From Spirochaeta isovalerica (GTDB lineage: Bacteria; Spirochaetota; Spirochaetia; DSM-2461): 64,000 nt of DNA. Under the pieces are notes generated by a model, which ran no database searches, had not been told where the DNA came from, and saw only the letters and a program-made list of their open reading frames with translations. The position numbers were made by a program, and so were the translations under genes. The stretch spans positions 930,001 to 994,000 of the forward strand of contig NZ_JACHGJ010000001.1 in the NCBI RefSeq assembly GCF_014207565.1, in the 5' to 3' direction. This document shows, in pieces, positions 8,074 through 15,819 of the stretch (position 1 is its first letter; each line of letters opens with the position of its first letter).

Positions 8074-9241
8074 TAGTCTCTCCGTCCCATTCGATCATTT
8101 TCTGTTCATGCTGGGGAATGGGGAATATAAAAGTAAAATCAGTGCCTCTTCCCAATACCGAGTCGAGACGGATTTCCGCATTGTGCTCTTTCATGATTTT
8201 GTAAACAAGGGTCAGTCCCAGCCCGGATCCGGAAACCTTCGTGGTAAAATAGGGCTCGAATATTTTGTTTTTGATATCTTCCGGGATACCGGGTCCCGTG
8301 TCTGATATCGTGACAGCCACCGTATCCTGAACGCGATAGGAGGAAATTTTCAACCTTCCCCCTTCTTCGCCCATAGCCGCCTGGGAATTCTTTATGATAT
8401 TGAGGAAAGCCTGTTTGATCAGCTTTTCATCAAGTTTGAGTTCCGGCAGGTTCTCGTCAAGAGCCACCTCGACTTCGATGGAGTTCTCCTCAAGCTCAAA
8501 ATGGATAAACTCCATCAGCTCGCTGATAAGAGAATTGATGCAGCTGCACTTAGTGTCGGTTTCCATGGGACGAACGGCAAAAAGATAATTGACGACTATC
8601 TGGTTTAACCGTTCAACTTCTTCGCTCACGACATTGAGGTAATCCTGCAGATCATCCTTACAGACATCCTTACCGGAATTGAGACATTTCTCCATAAGCT
8701 GTATATGAATGCTCATGGAACCGAGCGGGTTTTTAATTTCGTGAGCCACCCCTGCGGCCATTGTGGTAAGCGATGCCAGGCTTTCAGCCCGGCGGAGCCG
8801 CAGAGCGGCTGCCCGTTTCTCCGTCACATCGTCAATTGTTATGAAACTGCCTTTGATCGTCCCCCGATCAACAAGGGGAAGAATGCTGAAAGAGAGGATG
8901 CGGACTTTATCGCCCATTTGTATATTAAAGTCTTCGCCTTCAACGCGATCCTGGGAAAGAAGGGTCTTTTCTATAAACTCCGAGATGTCATTATCGTGTA
9001 TGGCCTCCCAGATTTTCCGTTCCATAAAATCATTCCCGCTCAGCTTTAAAAAGCGCCGGGCCTGAGTGTTGACGAACTGGAGATCATTATTGATATCGGC
9101 AACAAGTATTCCCGACGGCAGTGAAGAAAGAACTGTCTCAAGAACCTGATTGCCTTCCACCAGTTCATTGACTATGGCTCTGATCTGTTCGCCGTTCTGT
9201 CTTGGAAGAGCTTTAATAGCTCTTTCCGTCAGTTTTCTCAA
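8063..9241 (-). CDS. Cytoplasmic PAS-domain histidine kinase (NtrB-like)
   Basis: 392 residues without membrane spans. A PAS domain spans about 33-145 (LPSGILVADINNDLQFVN). The HisKA helix carries His167 in AAGVAHEIKNPLGS, and the ATPase domain follows with an N-box (NIIKNSQAAM), DTGPGIP and GSGLGL. The layout is that of NtrB-type soluble kinases, and the coupled NtrC-type regulator (11-base overlap) is its obvious partner. The PAS ligand is unknown. Its start lies four bases after the holB stop, so it is co-transcribed with cell-wall and replication genes, which is an odd setting for a nitrogen-type sensor. Confidence 0.92.
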   Translation of the reverse strand: MRKLTERAIKALPRQNGEQIRAIVNELVEGNQVLETVLSSLPSGILVADINNDLQFVNTQARRFLKLSGNDFMERKIWEAIHDNDISEFIEKTLLSQDRVEGEDFNIQMGDKVRILSFSILPLVDRGTIKGSFITIDDVTEKRAAALRLRRAESLASLTTMAAGVAHEIKNPLGSMSIHIQLMEKCLNSGKDVCKDDLQDYLNVVSEEVERLNQIVVNYLFAVRPMETDTKCSCINSLISELMEFIHFELEENSIEVEVALDENLPELKLDEKLIKQAFLNIIKNSQAAMGEEGGRLKISSYRVQDTVAVTISDTGPGIPEDIKNKIFEPYFTTKVSGSGLGLTLVYKIMKEHNAEIRLDSVLGRGTDFTFIFPIPQHEQKMIEWDGETSDI

Positions 9242-9245
9242 GGTT

Positions 9246-10421
9246 TTACCTCTTCATCTCGTAATAAAGGCTTTCAAGCAGAAGCTCGTGGCTCTGGTTG
9301 AGGATTTCAAAATTACCGGCATATTCCCGGATCTTGCTGTTCCACCTGGCAATCCTTGTCAAAACAGCAGTATTGACACCATTGCCCTGGGCATCTTTCA
9401 TGAAACGATTGAGCGCCAGAGTCAATTCCTCAAGAAAAGGGATAAACATCTCCCTTTCAAATTTGCCCGGAACCACATCCCGGAAAGCTGTATTCTTCTC
9501 CCGCGAAGACTTGATAAAAAGCTCCGCCAGTTTTTTCAGTTCGCTGTAATCGATGTCGTGATGGGACAGGAAAAATTCCCGGAGAGAATGATAAGGATTC
9601 TCATCGACCCGGAATATCCGCTTGATAACCAATTTGCTCTGCTCTTCAGTTCTGCCGGAAAAGCCATAAGCCCGAACCCGTGATTTTATAGTGGGAAGAA
9701 TAGCCCCGATCCTCGTGGTCAGCAAAATAAAATGCAGATTGGCCGGCGGCTCCTCAAGGATTTTCAAAAGTGCATTCCGCGCTCCTTCCTGCATATAATC
9801 GGCATTTTCCAGGATGACGACTTTGCGTTCTCCCGCCCTATGGGCCCAGGCTGAAATTTTCCTTATATGATTGATAGGCGTGGATGCCGGTACTGCGGCT
9901 GCCAGTTTCTTGCAGTCCGCCAGAATATCCTTTAACAGTTTCTCCCGTTTTTTTTCAGAAGGAAGATCTCTATCAGGAAGAAACAACTCAATCTTATCCG
10001 TTACAGACGTCAGCTGCGGCTGATTTTTTTTAAGTTTTGATGTATCGCCTTCCCATAAAACATTATCGAAACGCCTCAGAAGCTTCCTGACATTTCGAAC
10101 AAACATAAAGCGGAAGACCTGATCTTCCCGGTTGGCGAGCGGTTGAGCCGAAGCGGCGATTTCCTCATAGAAATAACGGCCGCCTGTCATAATTATAAAG
10201 GGATGCTCTAAAAGACGGTGACTGTTGCAGGAATGGCAGCTGCAGTTCCAGGGCGCGCCTTCGGAATGGCAGGTGAGAGCTCTGGCCAGTTCCAGGGCAG
10301 CAGTCATTTTCCCCGAATAATCGGGACCGTGAAAAAGAATCGAAGACGGCAGGCTGCCCGTCTGAAGATCATGAGTCAATCTGGAGATAACTGCCGGCTG
10401 TTCCAGCAGGTTTTCAAACAT
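9246..10421 (-). CDS. holB: DNA polymerase III delta-prime-like clamp-loader subunit
   Basis: 391 residues. The N-terminus shows the clamp-loader AAA+ fold: HGPDYSGKMT (31-40) in the P-loop position, a zinc module with Cys51, Cys60, Cys62 and Cys65, and NALLKILEEPPANLHFILLT typical of delta-prime/tau sensor regions. The P-loop Lys is kept but the following Ser/Thr is Met39, and the SRC arginine-finger motif reads SRV. Delta-prime subunits often do not hydrolyse ATP, so this fits. About 80 residues between the zinc module and the sensor region (roughly 75-195) are charged and helical and look like an insertion. The C-terminal part is the collar domain. The gene sits 14 bases after cvpA. Confidence 0.8.
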   Translation of the reverse strand: MFENLLEQPAVISRLTHDLQTGSLPSSILFHGPDYSGKMTAALELARALTCHSEGAPWNCSCHSCNSHRLLEHPFIIMTGGRYFYEEIAASAQPLANREDQVFRFMFVRNVRKLLRRFDNVLWEGDTSKLKKNQPQLTSVTDKIELFLPDRDLPSEKKREKLLKDILADCKKLAAAVPASTPINHIRKISAWAHRAGERKVVILENADYMQEGARNALLKILEEPPANLHFILLTTRIGAILPTIKSRVRAYGFSGRTEEQSKLVIKRIFRVDENPYHSLREFFLSHHDIDYSELKKLAELFIKSSREKNTAFRDVVPGKFEREMFIPFLEELTLALNRFMKDAQGNGVNTAVLTRIARWNSKIREYAGNFEILNQSHELLLESLYYEMKR

Positions 10422-10435
10422 ATATCAGAACACCT

Positions 10436-10930
10436 CTATTTTCGGAAATTACCCATCAGAGCCGAACCGGTCGACTCGAGAAAGGGAAAGATTTTTGCGA
10501 GAAATGGCACGAAAAAGCTCCCGCCCAACAGTTTATCTGTGTTGAAAAGAGTCTGCGTATCGAGAAAATAAGTGAGAAGAGAGCAGATAATGATCCCCTC
10601 GAGCAGTCCGAGGAGAAGACCGAGCCCCTTGTCGACACTGAAGGCAGCTGTTTCCTCCATCATTTTGAGGATGATGTGCTCCACAAATTTCAAAGCGATA
10701 AAAATCAGTATGAAAACGATAAAAAAAGCCAGACCCCGGTTCCAGGTATGATCGCCGAACTGATCGGTAAAAAACATGGCGACCTTGCCGTAAAAAGCCA
10801 TAGCGGCGATAAGACCGACCAATAGGGCTCCAAAGGAAAAAAGTTCTTTTATAAGACCTTTGAATAACCCCCTGACTGCCATAACTCCGGCAATTATCAT
10901 AAAAATGATATCAATTGTTGTAAAATCCAT
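10436..10930 (-). CDS. CvpA-family membrane protein
   Basis: 164 residues with four hydrophobic spans (about 5-25, 30-50, 68-88, 100-125). The opening DIIFMIIAGVMAVRGLFKGL and the internal turn DKGLGLLLGLLEG are characteristic of CvpA, originally tied to colicin V production and purF expression. The molecular role is unknown; it may be linked to envelope stability. It overlaps the murG stop by one base and precedes holB by 14 bases. Confidence 0.85.
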   Translation of the reverse strand: MDFTTIDIIFMIIAGVMAVRGLFKGLIKELFSFGALLVGLIAAMAFYGKVAMFFTDQFGDHTWNRGLAFFIVFILIFIALKFVEHIILKMMEETAAFSVDKGLGLLLGLLEGIIICSLLTYFLDTQTLFNTDKLLGGSFFVPFLAKIFPFLESTGSALMGNFRK

Positions 10931-12000
10931 CAGATCACCTCTTCGATTATTCGGGAGATCAATGCTGCGCCGTCGCTTTTACCAGCTTCTGCCGCTGCGG
11001 CTTTCATCCCCGCCAGTTTTTTTTCATTATCCACTATATTCGCTATAGTATCCAGAAAAGTTTCCCCGTCAATCTTTCCCCTCAGCATAAGGGAGCATTC
11101 TTTTTCGACGAACACTTCGGCATTGCGGACCTGCTCTCCCCGGGACCCGGATTCGAGGGGGATGAGAAGCGAAGGCAATCCCGCAGCTGCGAACTCCCAT
11201 AAGGCGCCGGCACCGGCGCGGCTGACGACAAGATCGCTCAAAGCGAAAATGTGCGCCAGCTCCTCATTGAAAAAAGGTACGCCGTAATAGTTTTCTTTTT
11301 CCAAAGCCCGGAAGTTTTTCTCACCCGTTTGATGAATGATAAAATACTTTTCCGTAAGCCTGTCGATATTGTCAAAAATAAGCCTGTTTATCTGCTCTGC
11401 CCCGAGACTTCCGCCCATGACAAGAATGACAGGTTTGCCTTCTGGCGCGCCTGTCATTGTACGCGCGGTATCCCTGTCTCCGGAAAAAAGAGACTTTCTG
11501 ACGGGATTTCCCGTTACAATGATTTTATCTCTCAATCGCAGGGGGAAAAACTTTCCCGACTCTTCGGAGGACAGGAGAATTCTGTGAGCGAACCGGGCAT
11601 TAATTCTTGTAGCCAGCCCCGGAGCTATATCGGAATCATGGGTGAAGACCGGGATCCTGAGAAAATAAGCCGCCATGACCGGTGGGACGGATACAAAACC
11701 TCCCTTGGAAAAAAGGATCTGAGGTTTCAGTTTTCTCAGAAGATAGAAAGATCGGAAAAATCCTGCGGCTATGCGGAAAAGATCAGTAAAATTCTTCAGA
11801 GAGACATACCGTCTCAGCTTTCCGCTTGGTATTCCGTAGTAGGGAATGTCCGTTTTTTCGAGAATTCCCCTTTCCATTCCCTCAGTGGAACCGATCCAGG
11901 CAATATCCCAGTTTTCTTTATTCATTCTCTCAATAACCGCCAGAGCCGGATAGACGTGGCCACCTGTTCCCCCGCCGGTAAAGAGGATTCTGTTTTTCAT
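10930..12000 (-). CDS. murG: MurG, lipid II synthesis glycosyltransferase
   Basis: 356 residues, normal MurG length. It adds GlcNAc from UDP-GlcNAc to lipid I on the inner face of the cytoplasmic membrane, making lipid II. Seen: the N-terminal GGTGGHVYPALAV loop (9-21), the membrane-facing FSKGGFVSVPP segment, VMGGSLGAEQIN at the start of the second domain, and the nucleotide-binding region SRAGAGALWEFAAAGLPSLL near the C-terminus. It leads an operon with cvpA, holB, a kinase and a regulator. The promoter is readable at 12024-12052. Confidence 0.96.
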   Translation of the reverse strand: MKNRILFTGGGTGGHVYPALAVIERMNKENWDIAWIGSTEGMERGILEKTDIPYYGIPSGKLRRYVSLKNFTDLFRIAAGFFRSFYLLRKLKPQILFSKGGFVSVPPVMAAYFLRIPVFTHDSDIAPGLATRINARFAHRILLSSEESGKFFPLRLRDKIIVTGNPVRKSLFSGDRDTARTMTGAPEGKPVILVMGGSLGAEQINRLIFDNIDRLTEKYFIIHQTGEKNFRALEKENYYGVPFFNEELAHIFALSDLVVSRAGAGALWEFAAAGLPSLLIPLESGSRGEQVRNAEVFVEKECSLMLRGKIDGETFLDTIANIVDNEKKLAGMKAAAAEAGKSDGAALISRIIEEVI

Positions 12001-12023
12001 TGGATATCCTATGTTTTTTCTTT

Positions 12024-12052
12024 AAGATACCCTAAGAATCACACTGTGACAA
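12024..12052 (-). promoter_or_regulatory. Sigma70-type promoter of the murG operon
   Basis: Minus strand TTGTCA (12052-12047), 17-base spacer, TATCTT (12029-12024), 24 bases before murG ATG. Near-consensus boxes and ideal spacing; activity is inferred. Confidence 0.55.
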
Positions 12053-12087
12053 TGGAGAGAAAAGTTTTCCTTAATTCGGTTTTTTAG

Positions 12088-12116
12088 TTGTCTAACTCCA
12101 CTTCCGGAACTATATT
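12088..12116 (+). promoter_or_regulatory. Sigma70-type promoter of an orphan short transcript
   Basis: TTGTCT (12088-12093), 17 bases, TATATT (12111-12116). It is followed by GGGAGG at 12134-12139 and ATG 12149. It points away from murG and serves no annotated gene except the 23-codon frame. Confidence 0.5.
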
Positions 12117-12148
12117 TATAACATAAAGAATAAGGGAGGTCTTGATTG

Positions 12149-12220
12149 ATGATTCCACCTAAAACTTTAATCTCCGCGGTCATTGCGGAGAATCCTGATG
12201 GACAAAAGGTAGGTGTCTGA
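12149..12220 (+). CDS. Possible 23-residue peptide of unknown function
   Basis: A short frame ATG...TGA encodes MIPPKTLISAVIAENPDGQK followed by VGV. It has a strong ribosome site (GGGAGG, nine bases before ATG), a promoter with ideal spacing upstream and a hairpin with a T-rich tail downstream (12286-12315). The stop codon lies inside a perfect 15-base palindrome (12211-12225). I recognise no family. It may equally be a small regulatory RNA whose reading frame is accidental: the inverted repeat at 12172-12190 lies inside the frame. The following gene is the lipid kinase at 12333, which this transcript might also lead into if the terminator leaks. Confidence 0.35.
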   Translation: MIPPKTLISAVIAENPDGQKVGV

Positions 12221-12225
12221 CACCT
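12211..12225. repeat. Perfect 15-base palindrome AGGTGTCTGACACCT
   Basis: Arms AGGTGTC and GACACCT around a single T. From memory, this core recurs in REP-like palindromes of many bacteria. Only one copy is seen in this window, so a repeat family cannot be shown here. Confidence 0.5.
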
Positions 12226-12285
12226 TTATATAAAGTGAGACCAGGTGTTGAAACTTTATGATTAAAGAGATCTGCCTGATCCGAA

Positions 12286-12315
12286 AAGCCGGCTTGTATG
12301 GTCGGCTTATTTTAT
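12286..12315 (+). terminator. Possible intrinsic terminator before the lipid kinase gene
   Basis: AAGCCG (12286-12291), 11-base loop, CGGCTT (12303-12308), then ATTTTATTT. Weak stem but a suitable tail. It closes the orphan unit that begins at 12088. Confidence 0.4.
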
Positions 12316-12332
12316 TTGTGATACATTAAACT

Positions 12333-13439
12333 ATGACTCTAAAAGAAACGACAACATGCTATCTGGTTATAAACCCTACCAGATTCCCTCAATACGTTAA
12401 CATCCTTAAAAAGATTGTCAAGAAATACTCTATTTTTCAAGTAATTGAATCGAAAGATTACAATCATTTCCTCGAATCGATAGATGAGTACTACTTCAGT
12501 AAATCTCCCTACCTGCTGATCTGGGGCGGCGACGGCACGGCCCATTCGGCTATCAACCGGTTGACAGAGCTGAGAATACAACATCCGGAAGATAAAAGCG
12601 TAAGATCCATAGGATTTCTCAGAGGTGGATCGGGAAACGGCATCCAGGACTCCTACGAAGTCCCCTCAAGCATATTTAAACAACTGAAAACTTATATAAA
12701 CAGTATGGAAAAGGGGTATTCCATTGATGTCGACCTTATACAAGTCGAATACGATGATAAAATTGAATATACCCAGCTGGCTGGACTCGGTTTCGATGCG
12801 AAAGTACTGAAGCTGAGGGACAGCGAAAAAATAAAAGTGGGCAAACAGAAAGGAAGAATCAAACCGGGACTGGGAAATTATCTATCAGCCATTCTTAGAA
12901 CAGCCTTTGATGATTATCATGGCGAGACGACTCCCTATAATCTGGAAATGCACTACGGCCGCTACATTTTTCAGGGAACCAGGGTCAATGCGGAAATTAA
13001 GTTCGAACACTTTGAAAAAGAATACAACCCCATGATCATTGAAATCGGAAACCGTCCCTACTTTGCCGCTCTGTTCAAGATTTGCCCTCACGTGGTCTGT
13101 AACAACGGATCCATGAACATCTATATATACCAGAAAATGAGACGGAGAACTCTCCTGAAGAATCTCAGATATTTCTGGACGGGACAGCACAACCGCATAA
13201 ATGACAGATTTGCCCAGAAAGGCAAACCGATAATCGAAAACTTCGAAGTGAAAAGCAGTGAGATCAGTTCAAAAAGGCCTTTTCATTTTCATCTAGATGG
13301 AGATTTGAAACAGGTGGAAAACGCTGTTAACGGTGTATACAGTCTTAAATTCAATATACTGCCGGAATCGATAAGCTTTCTTGTGCCTGAAGATTTCTAC
13401 CGGAAACTCCATCCCGATTCATTGCAGAGCCTCACATAA
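12333..13439 (+). CDS. Diacylglycerol-kinase-family lipid kinase
   Basis: 368 residues. The DAGK catalytic motif is clear: LLIWGGDGTAHSAIN (61-75) with the GGDGT loop, then FLRGGSGNGIQDS (95-107). The enzyme should phosphorylate a lipid or sphingoid-like hydroxyl with ATP at the inner membrane face. The C-terminal domain (LAGLGFDAKVLKLRDSEKIK and the final HFHLDGDLKQVENAV) fits the second beta domain, with the acidic LDGD motif. It is somewhat longer than YegS/DgkB (about 300), with extra basic segments around 270-300. The substrate cannot be told from sequence. The ODP-GGDEF gene follows after 45 bases. Confidence 0.85.
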   Translation: MTLKETTTCYLVINPTRFPQYVNILKKIVKKYSIFQVIESKDYNHFLESIDEYYFSKSPYLLIWGGDGTAHSAINRLTELRIQHPEDKSVRSIGFLRGGSGNGIQDSYEVPSSIFKQLKTYINSMEKGYSIDVDLIQVEYDDKIEYTQLAGLGFDAKVLKLRDSEKIKVGKQKGRIKPGLGNYLSAILRTAFDDYHGETTPYNLEMHYGRYIFQGTRVNAEIKFEHFEKEYNPMIIEIGNRPYFAALFKICPHVVCNNGSMNIYIYQKMRRRTLLKNLRYFWTGQHNRINDRFAQKGKPIIENFEVKSSEISSKRPFHFHLDGDLKQVENAVNGVYSLKFNILPESISFLVPEDFYRKLHPDSLQSLT

Positions 13440-13484
13440 AAAAAATCAGGTAAAATTCCGGTCGATCACTCATAATTCAATAAT

Positions 13485-15224
13485 ATGAAGGATCAAAAAG
13501 AATATGACCTGAATTCTCCCGTCAACATTACGGACAATATCTGGTGGGTCGGCCGGTATCTGAAGGATGATATCTTTCAGTGTCACACATATCTTATAAA
13601 ATCCGGCCGGAATTCCGTTCTCATTGATCCGGGATCGAAACTCACGATTGAGGAAACTCTTAAAAAAATCGAGAAAGTGATACCTTTTGACAATATCCGC
13701 TACTTTATCGTTCACCACCAGGACCCCGATGTTGCGGGAGCACTCAATATCATTGATGAAAAAGTCGTCAGATCCGATGCCGTGATTCTCAGTCACTGGC
13801 GCGCCATATCCCTTCTTAAGCACATGGATCTGAAAATGCCCTTTCAATGTGTGGAAAAAATGGAATGGACTCTCAAAGAAGAGGATCTGGATCTGTCCTT
13901 CGTTTTTACACCGTACCTCCACTTTCCCGGTGCCTTCTGTACTCTGGATCATAACAGCGGGACTCTATTCACAAGCGATCTCTTCGGGGCTTTTACCGAA
14001 GAGTTCTCACTTTTCGCAAAAGATGAATCCTATCTCGAGCAGATGAGACCATTTCATGAGCACTATATGCCTTCAAGAGAAATTCTGGCTTTTTCAATGG
14101 AAAAGATCGGCAAGCTCAGGCTTAACTGGATTATGCCTCAACACGGATCCATCATAGGAAAAGAGCTGATACCCTTTTTAGTCGAGAGTATGAAAAACTT
14201 TGATTGCGGTCTGTTTCTCATGTCTTTAAGCGATACCAACATTGATAAACTCTCCAGGCTCAACAGGTTTCTCAATAATTTCCTGGAAACGCTCATTTCT
14301 GTCAGAAACTTCGATACGGTTATCAGACAGCTTCTGAAGCACATAGTGAGCATTATACCGGCGGAGACGATTTCCTTTCTCTACAAGGAGGAGGACAGGA
14401 ACTGGAAATATCTCACCGAATCATCGCGATATCAACATATCAATCTTCCTTCGGAATCCTGGCTCATTCAGGTCTGCTCTTCTTATTTTGAAGATGGCAA
14501 CGAGGAAGTCCGTCTTTTTTTTGAAGATTTGCACAGACTAGCTCTACCTCTCAAAAACAGTGAGACCGGGAACCTTATCGGTTTTGCTCTTGTCGATCTC
14601 TCCCGGGAAATCGAAATAGACAAGGAAACGGAAACGACTCTGATTCAGCTGTCCCATCCTCTCAGCATCGCTCTGGAGAGAGAAATCATGCAGCAGCAGC
14701 TCGATCAGGAAAAACAGAAATACTATGAGCAATCGATTAAAGACAGTCTGACCGGTTTTTACAATAGAGCCTATATGAACGAAGCCATGCCGAGGATCTG
14801 CGCCCATCATGACCGCGGCCTAGTTGAAGAAATTGCTTTGCTTATTTTTGACCTGGATCATTTTAAAAAGGTCAATGATCAGTTCGGACATCCCGTAGGC
14901 GATGAAGTCCTGAGACAAACGACAAATGTGATATCTGAAAATCTGAGAGTCGGCGATATCGCTGTAAGGATCGGGGGGGAGGAGTTTGCCCTGTTCCTGA
15001 TACTGGAGAACAAGGCTGATGCAAAAATCATTGGCGATAGAATCAGAATAAAAGTCGGAGAGATTGATTTCTCTTCTGTTATGGGAGAGAACAAACAAAC
15101 CATTAGCGGAGGTCTGGTTTACAGAGACAAACAGGAGACTATGGATTCTCTTGTAGCCAGAGCGGACAATTGTCTATACCGGGCAAAATCGGAAGGAAGG
15201 AACAGGATTGTATCTTCTGTTTGA
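13485..15224 (+). CDS. Di-iron ODP domain fused to GAF-like region and GGDEF diguanylate cyclase
   Basis: 579 residues. The N-terminus (10-230) is a metallo-beta-lactamase-like ODP domain. Ligand candidates are His78, Asp80 and Asp82 in HHQDPD, His146, Asp165 and His220 in MPQHGS. Homologous ODP domains bind a di-iron centre and sense O2/Fe in Treponema chemotaxis (established for that family). A middle region (about 250-400) resembles a GAF fold, then a short coiled coil leads to the GGDEF domain (425-579) with GGEEF at 497-501 and an RVGD product-inhibition site at 488-491. Both active and inhibitory sites look intact, so it should make c-di-GMP under oxygen or redox control. No signal peptide or membrane span. 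Confidence 0.85.
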   Translation: MKDQKEYDLNSPVNITDNIWWVGRYLKDDIFQCHTYLIKSGRNSVLIDPGSKLTIEETLKKIEKVIPFDNIRYFIVHHQDPDVAGALNIIDEKVVRSDAVILSHWRAISLLKHMDLKMPFQCVEKMEWTLKEEDLDLSFVFTPYLHFPGAFCTLDHNSGTLFTSDLFGAFTEEFSLFAKDESYLEQMRPFHEHYMPSREILAFSMEKIGKLRLNWIMPQHGSIIGKELIPFLVESMKNFDCGLFLMSLSDTNIDKLSRLNRFLNNFLETLISVRNFDTVIRQLLKHIVSIIPAETISFLYKEEDRNWKYLTESSRYQHINLPSESWLIQVCSSYFEDGNEEVRLFFEDLHRLALPLKNSETGNLIGFALVDLSREIEIDKETETTLIQLSHPLSIALEREIMQQQLDQEKQKYYEQSIKDSLTGFYNRAYMNEAMPRICAHHDRGLVEEIALLIFDLDHFKKVNDQFGHPVGDEVLRQTTNVISENLRVGDIAVRIGGEEFALFLILENKADAKIIGDRIRIKVGEIDFSSVMGENKQTISGGLVYRDKQETMDSLVARADNCLYRAKSEGRNRIVSSV

Positions 15225-15252
15225 TACGGTTCTTATATTAAAAGGGATATAT

Positions 15253-15348
15253 TCGGTCGGCGCTCATTTCCGATCAAGTCCCTCAAGGGCAAAAAAAAGA
15301 CATAGCTTTTAAGCTATGCCTCGTATCTTTATGGGCGATGAGGGACTT
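15253..15348. repeat. 96-bp direct repeat, copy 1
   Basis: Nearly identical to 15435-15531; the only difference is eight versus nine A residues in a homopolymer. The unit holds the intrinsic terminator of the tRNA-Val genes plus the last 17 bases of tRNA-Val. Copies start 182 bases apart. Confidence 0.9.
15291..15318 (-). terminator. Intrinsic terminator (duplicated copy)
   Basis: Minus-strand stem CATAGCTT/AAGCTATG followed by a run of eight T. Identical to the terminator behind the downstream tRNA-Val gene. Confidence 0.7.
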
Positions 15349-15370
15349 CCCTCCATTCACCGACATCCTG
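15332..15370 (-). pseudogene. tRNA-Val 3'-end remnant
   Basis: Bases 15332-15348 equal the last 17 bases of the tRNA-Val genes. The match then breaks down, with an 11-base island (CCGACATCCTG, 15360-15370) that also occurs in the T/anticodon region of the intact genes. No D-arm or anticodon is left, so it is not a functional tRNA. Confidence 0.6.
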
Positions 15371-15434
15371 TCGGCTCATTCCCGGGCCGCGTCCATTCGC
15401 TGTCGGCGCCGTCGTGGCGCCTTTTCCTCCCTAG

Positions 15435-15531
15435 TCGGTCGGCGCTCATTTCCGATCAAGTCCCTCAAGGGCAAAAAAAAAGACATAGCTTTTAAGCTAT
15501 GCCTCGTATCTTTATGGGCGATGAGGGACTT
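15435..15531. repeat. 97-bp direct repeat, copy 2
   Basis: Second copy of the unit at 15253-15348. Its left part is the terminator, its right end the 3' end of the intact tRNA-Val gene at 15515-15587. Such tail duplications arise from recombination or integration at tRNA 3' ends. Confidence 0.9.
15473..15501 (-). terminator. Intrinsic terminator of the tRNA-Val pair
   Basis: Minus-strand hairpin CATAGCTT-AA-AAGCTATG followed by nine T, 14 bases beyond the tRNA 3' end. Confidence 0.8.
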
Positions 15532-15587
15532 GAACCCCCGACATCCTGCTTGTAAGGCAGGCGCTCTCCCAACTGAGCTAATCGCCC
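15515..15587 (-). tRNA. tRNA-Val (anticodon TAC), copy 2
   Basis: 73 bases on the minus strand beginning GGGCGATTAGCTCAGTTGGG. A seven-pair acceptor stem, D-loop, anticodon loop CTTACAA (anticodon TAC, reading GTA and wobble Val codons), a variable loop, T-arm GTTCAAG and discriminator A are present. CCA is not encoded. It is identical to the other copy across its length. Confidence 0.95.
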
Positions 15588-15694
15588 TTGCGTGGAAAGC
15601 TTGATCTTTATAGTCCCTGCTCTCCATAGGGACTTGATAACAGGCCTGTTTTTAGCGCCACATTCCCAGTGACAAAAACAGGTGATCATCGATA

Positions 15695-15767
15695 TGGGCG
15701 ATGAGGGACTTGAACCCCCGACATCCTGCTTGTAAGGCAGGCGCTCTCCCAACTGAGCTAATCGCCC
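15695..15767 (-). tRNA. tRNA-Val (anticodon TAC), copy 1
   Basis: 73 bases, same sequence as the copy at 15515-15587, and first in the transcript. The spacer of 107 bases between the copies holds no gene. It repeats short bits of tRNA-like sequence (GGGACTTGAT) and shows no terminator, so the pair is probably one processed transcript. Confidence 0.95.
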
Positions 15768-15781
15768 TTGCAACGATGCTG

Positions 15782-15810
15782 AATATATCATGAGATAAAT
15801 TTATGGTCAA
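15782..15810 (-). promoter_or_regulatory. Sigma70-type promoter of the tRNA-Val pair
   Basis: Minus strand TTGACC (15810-15805), 17 bases, TATATT (15787-15782), 15 bases before the tRNA. Confidence 0.7.
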
Positions 15811-15819
15811 TACTTTCAC

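Noticed and set aside
15253..15531. The direct repeat as ends of an insertion sequence
   Set aside because: No transposase, no inverted ends; only 86 bases lie between copies, and the unit is tRNA tail plus terminator.
15338..15791. Short frames across the tRNA-Val genes on both strands
   Set aside because: They translate tRNA sequence twice over (same peptide in both copies) and cannot be genes.
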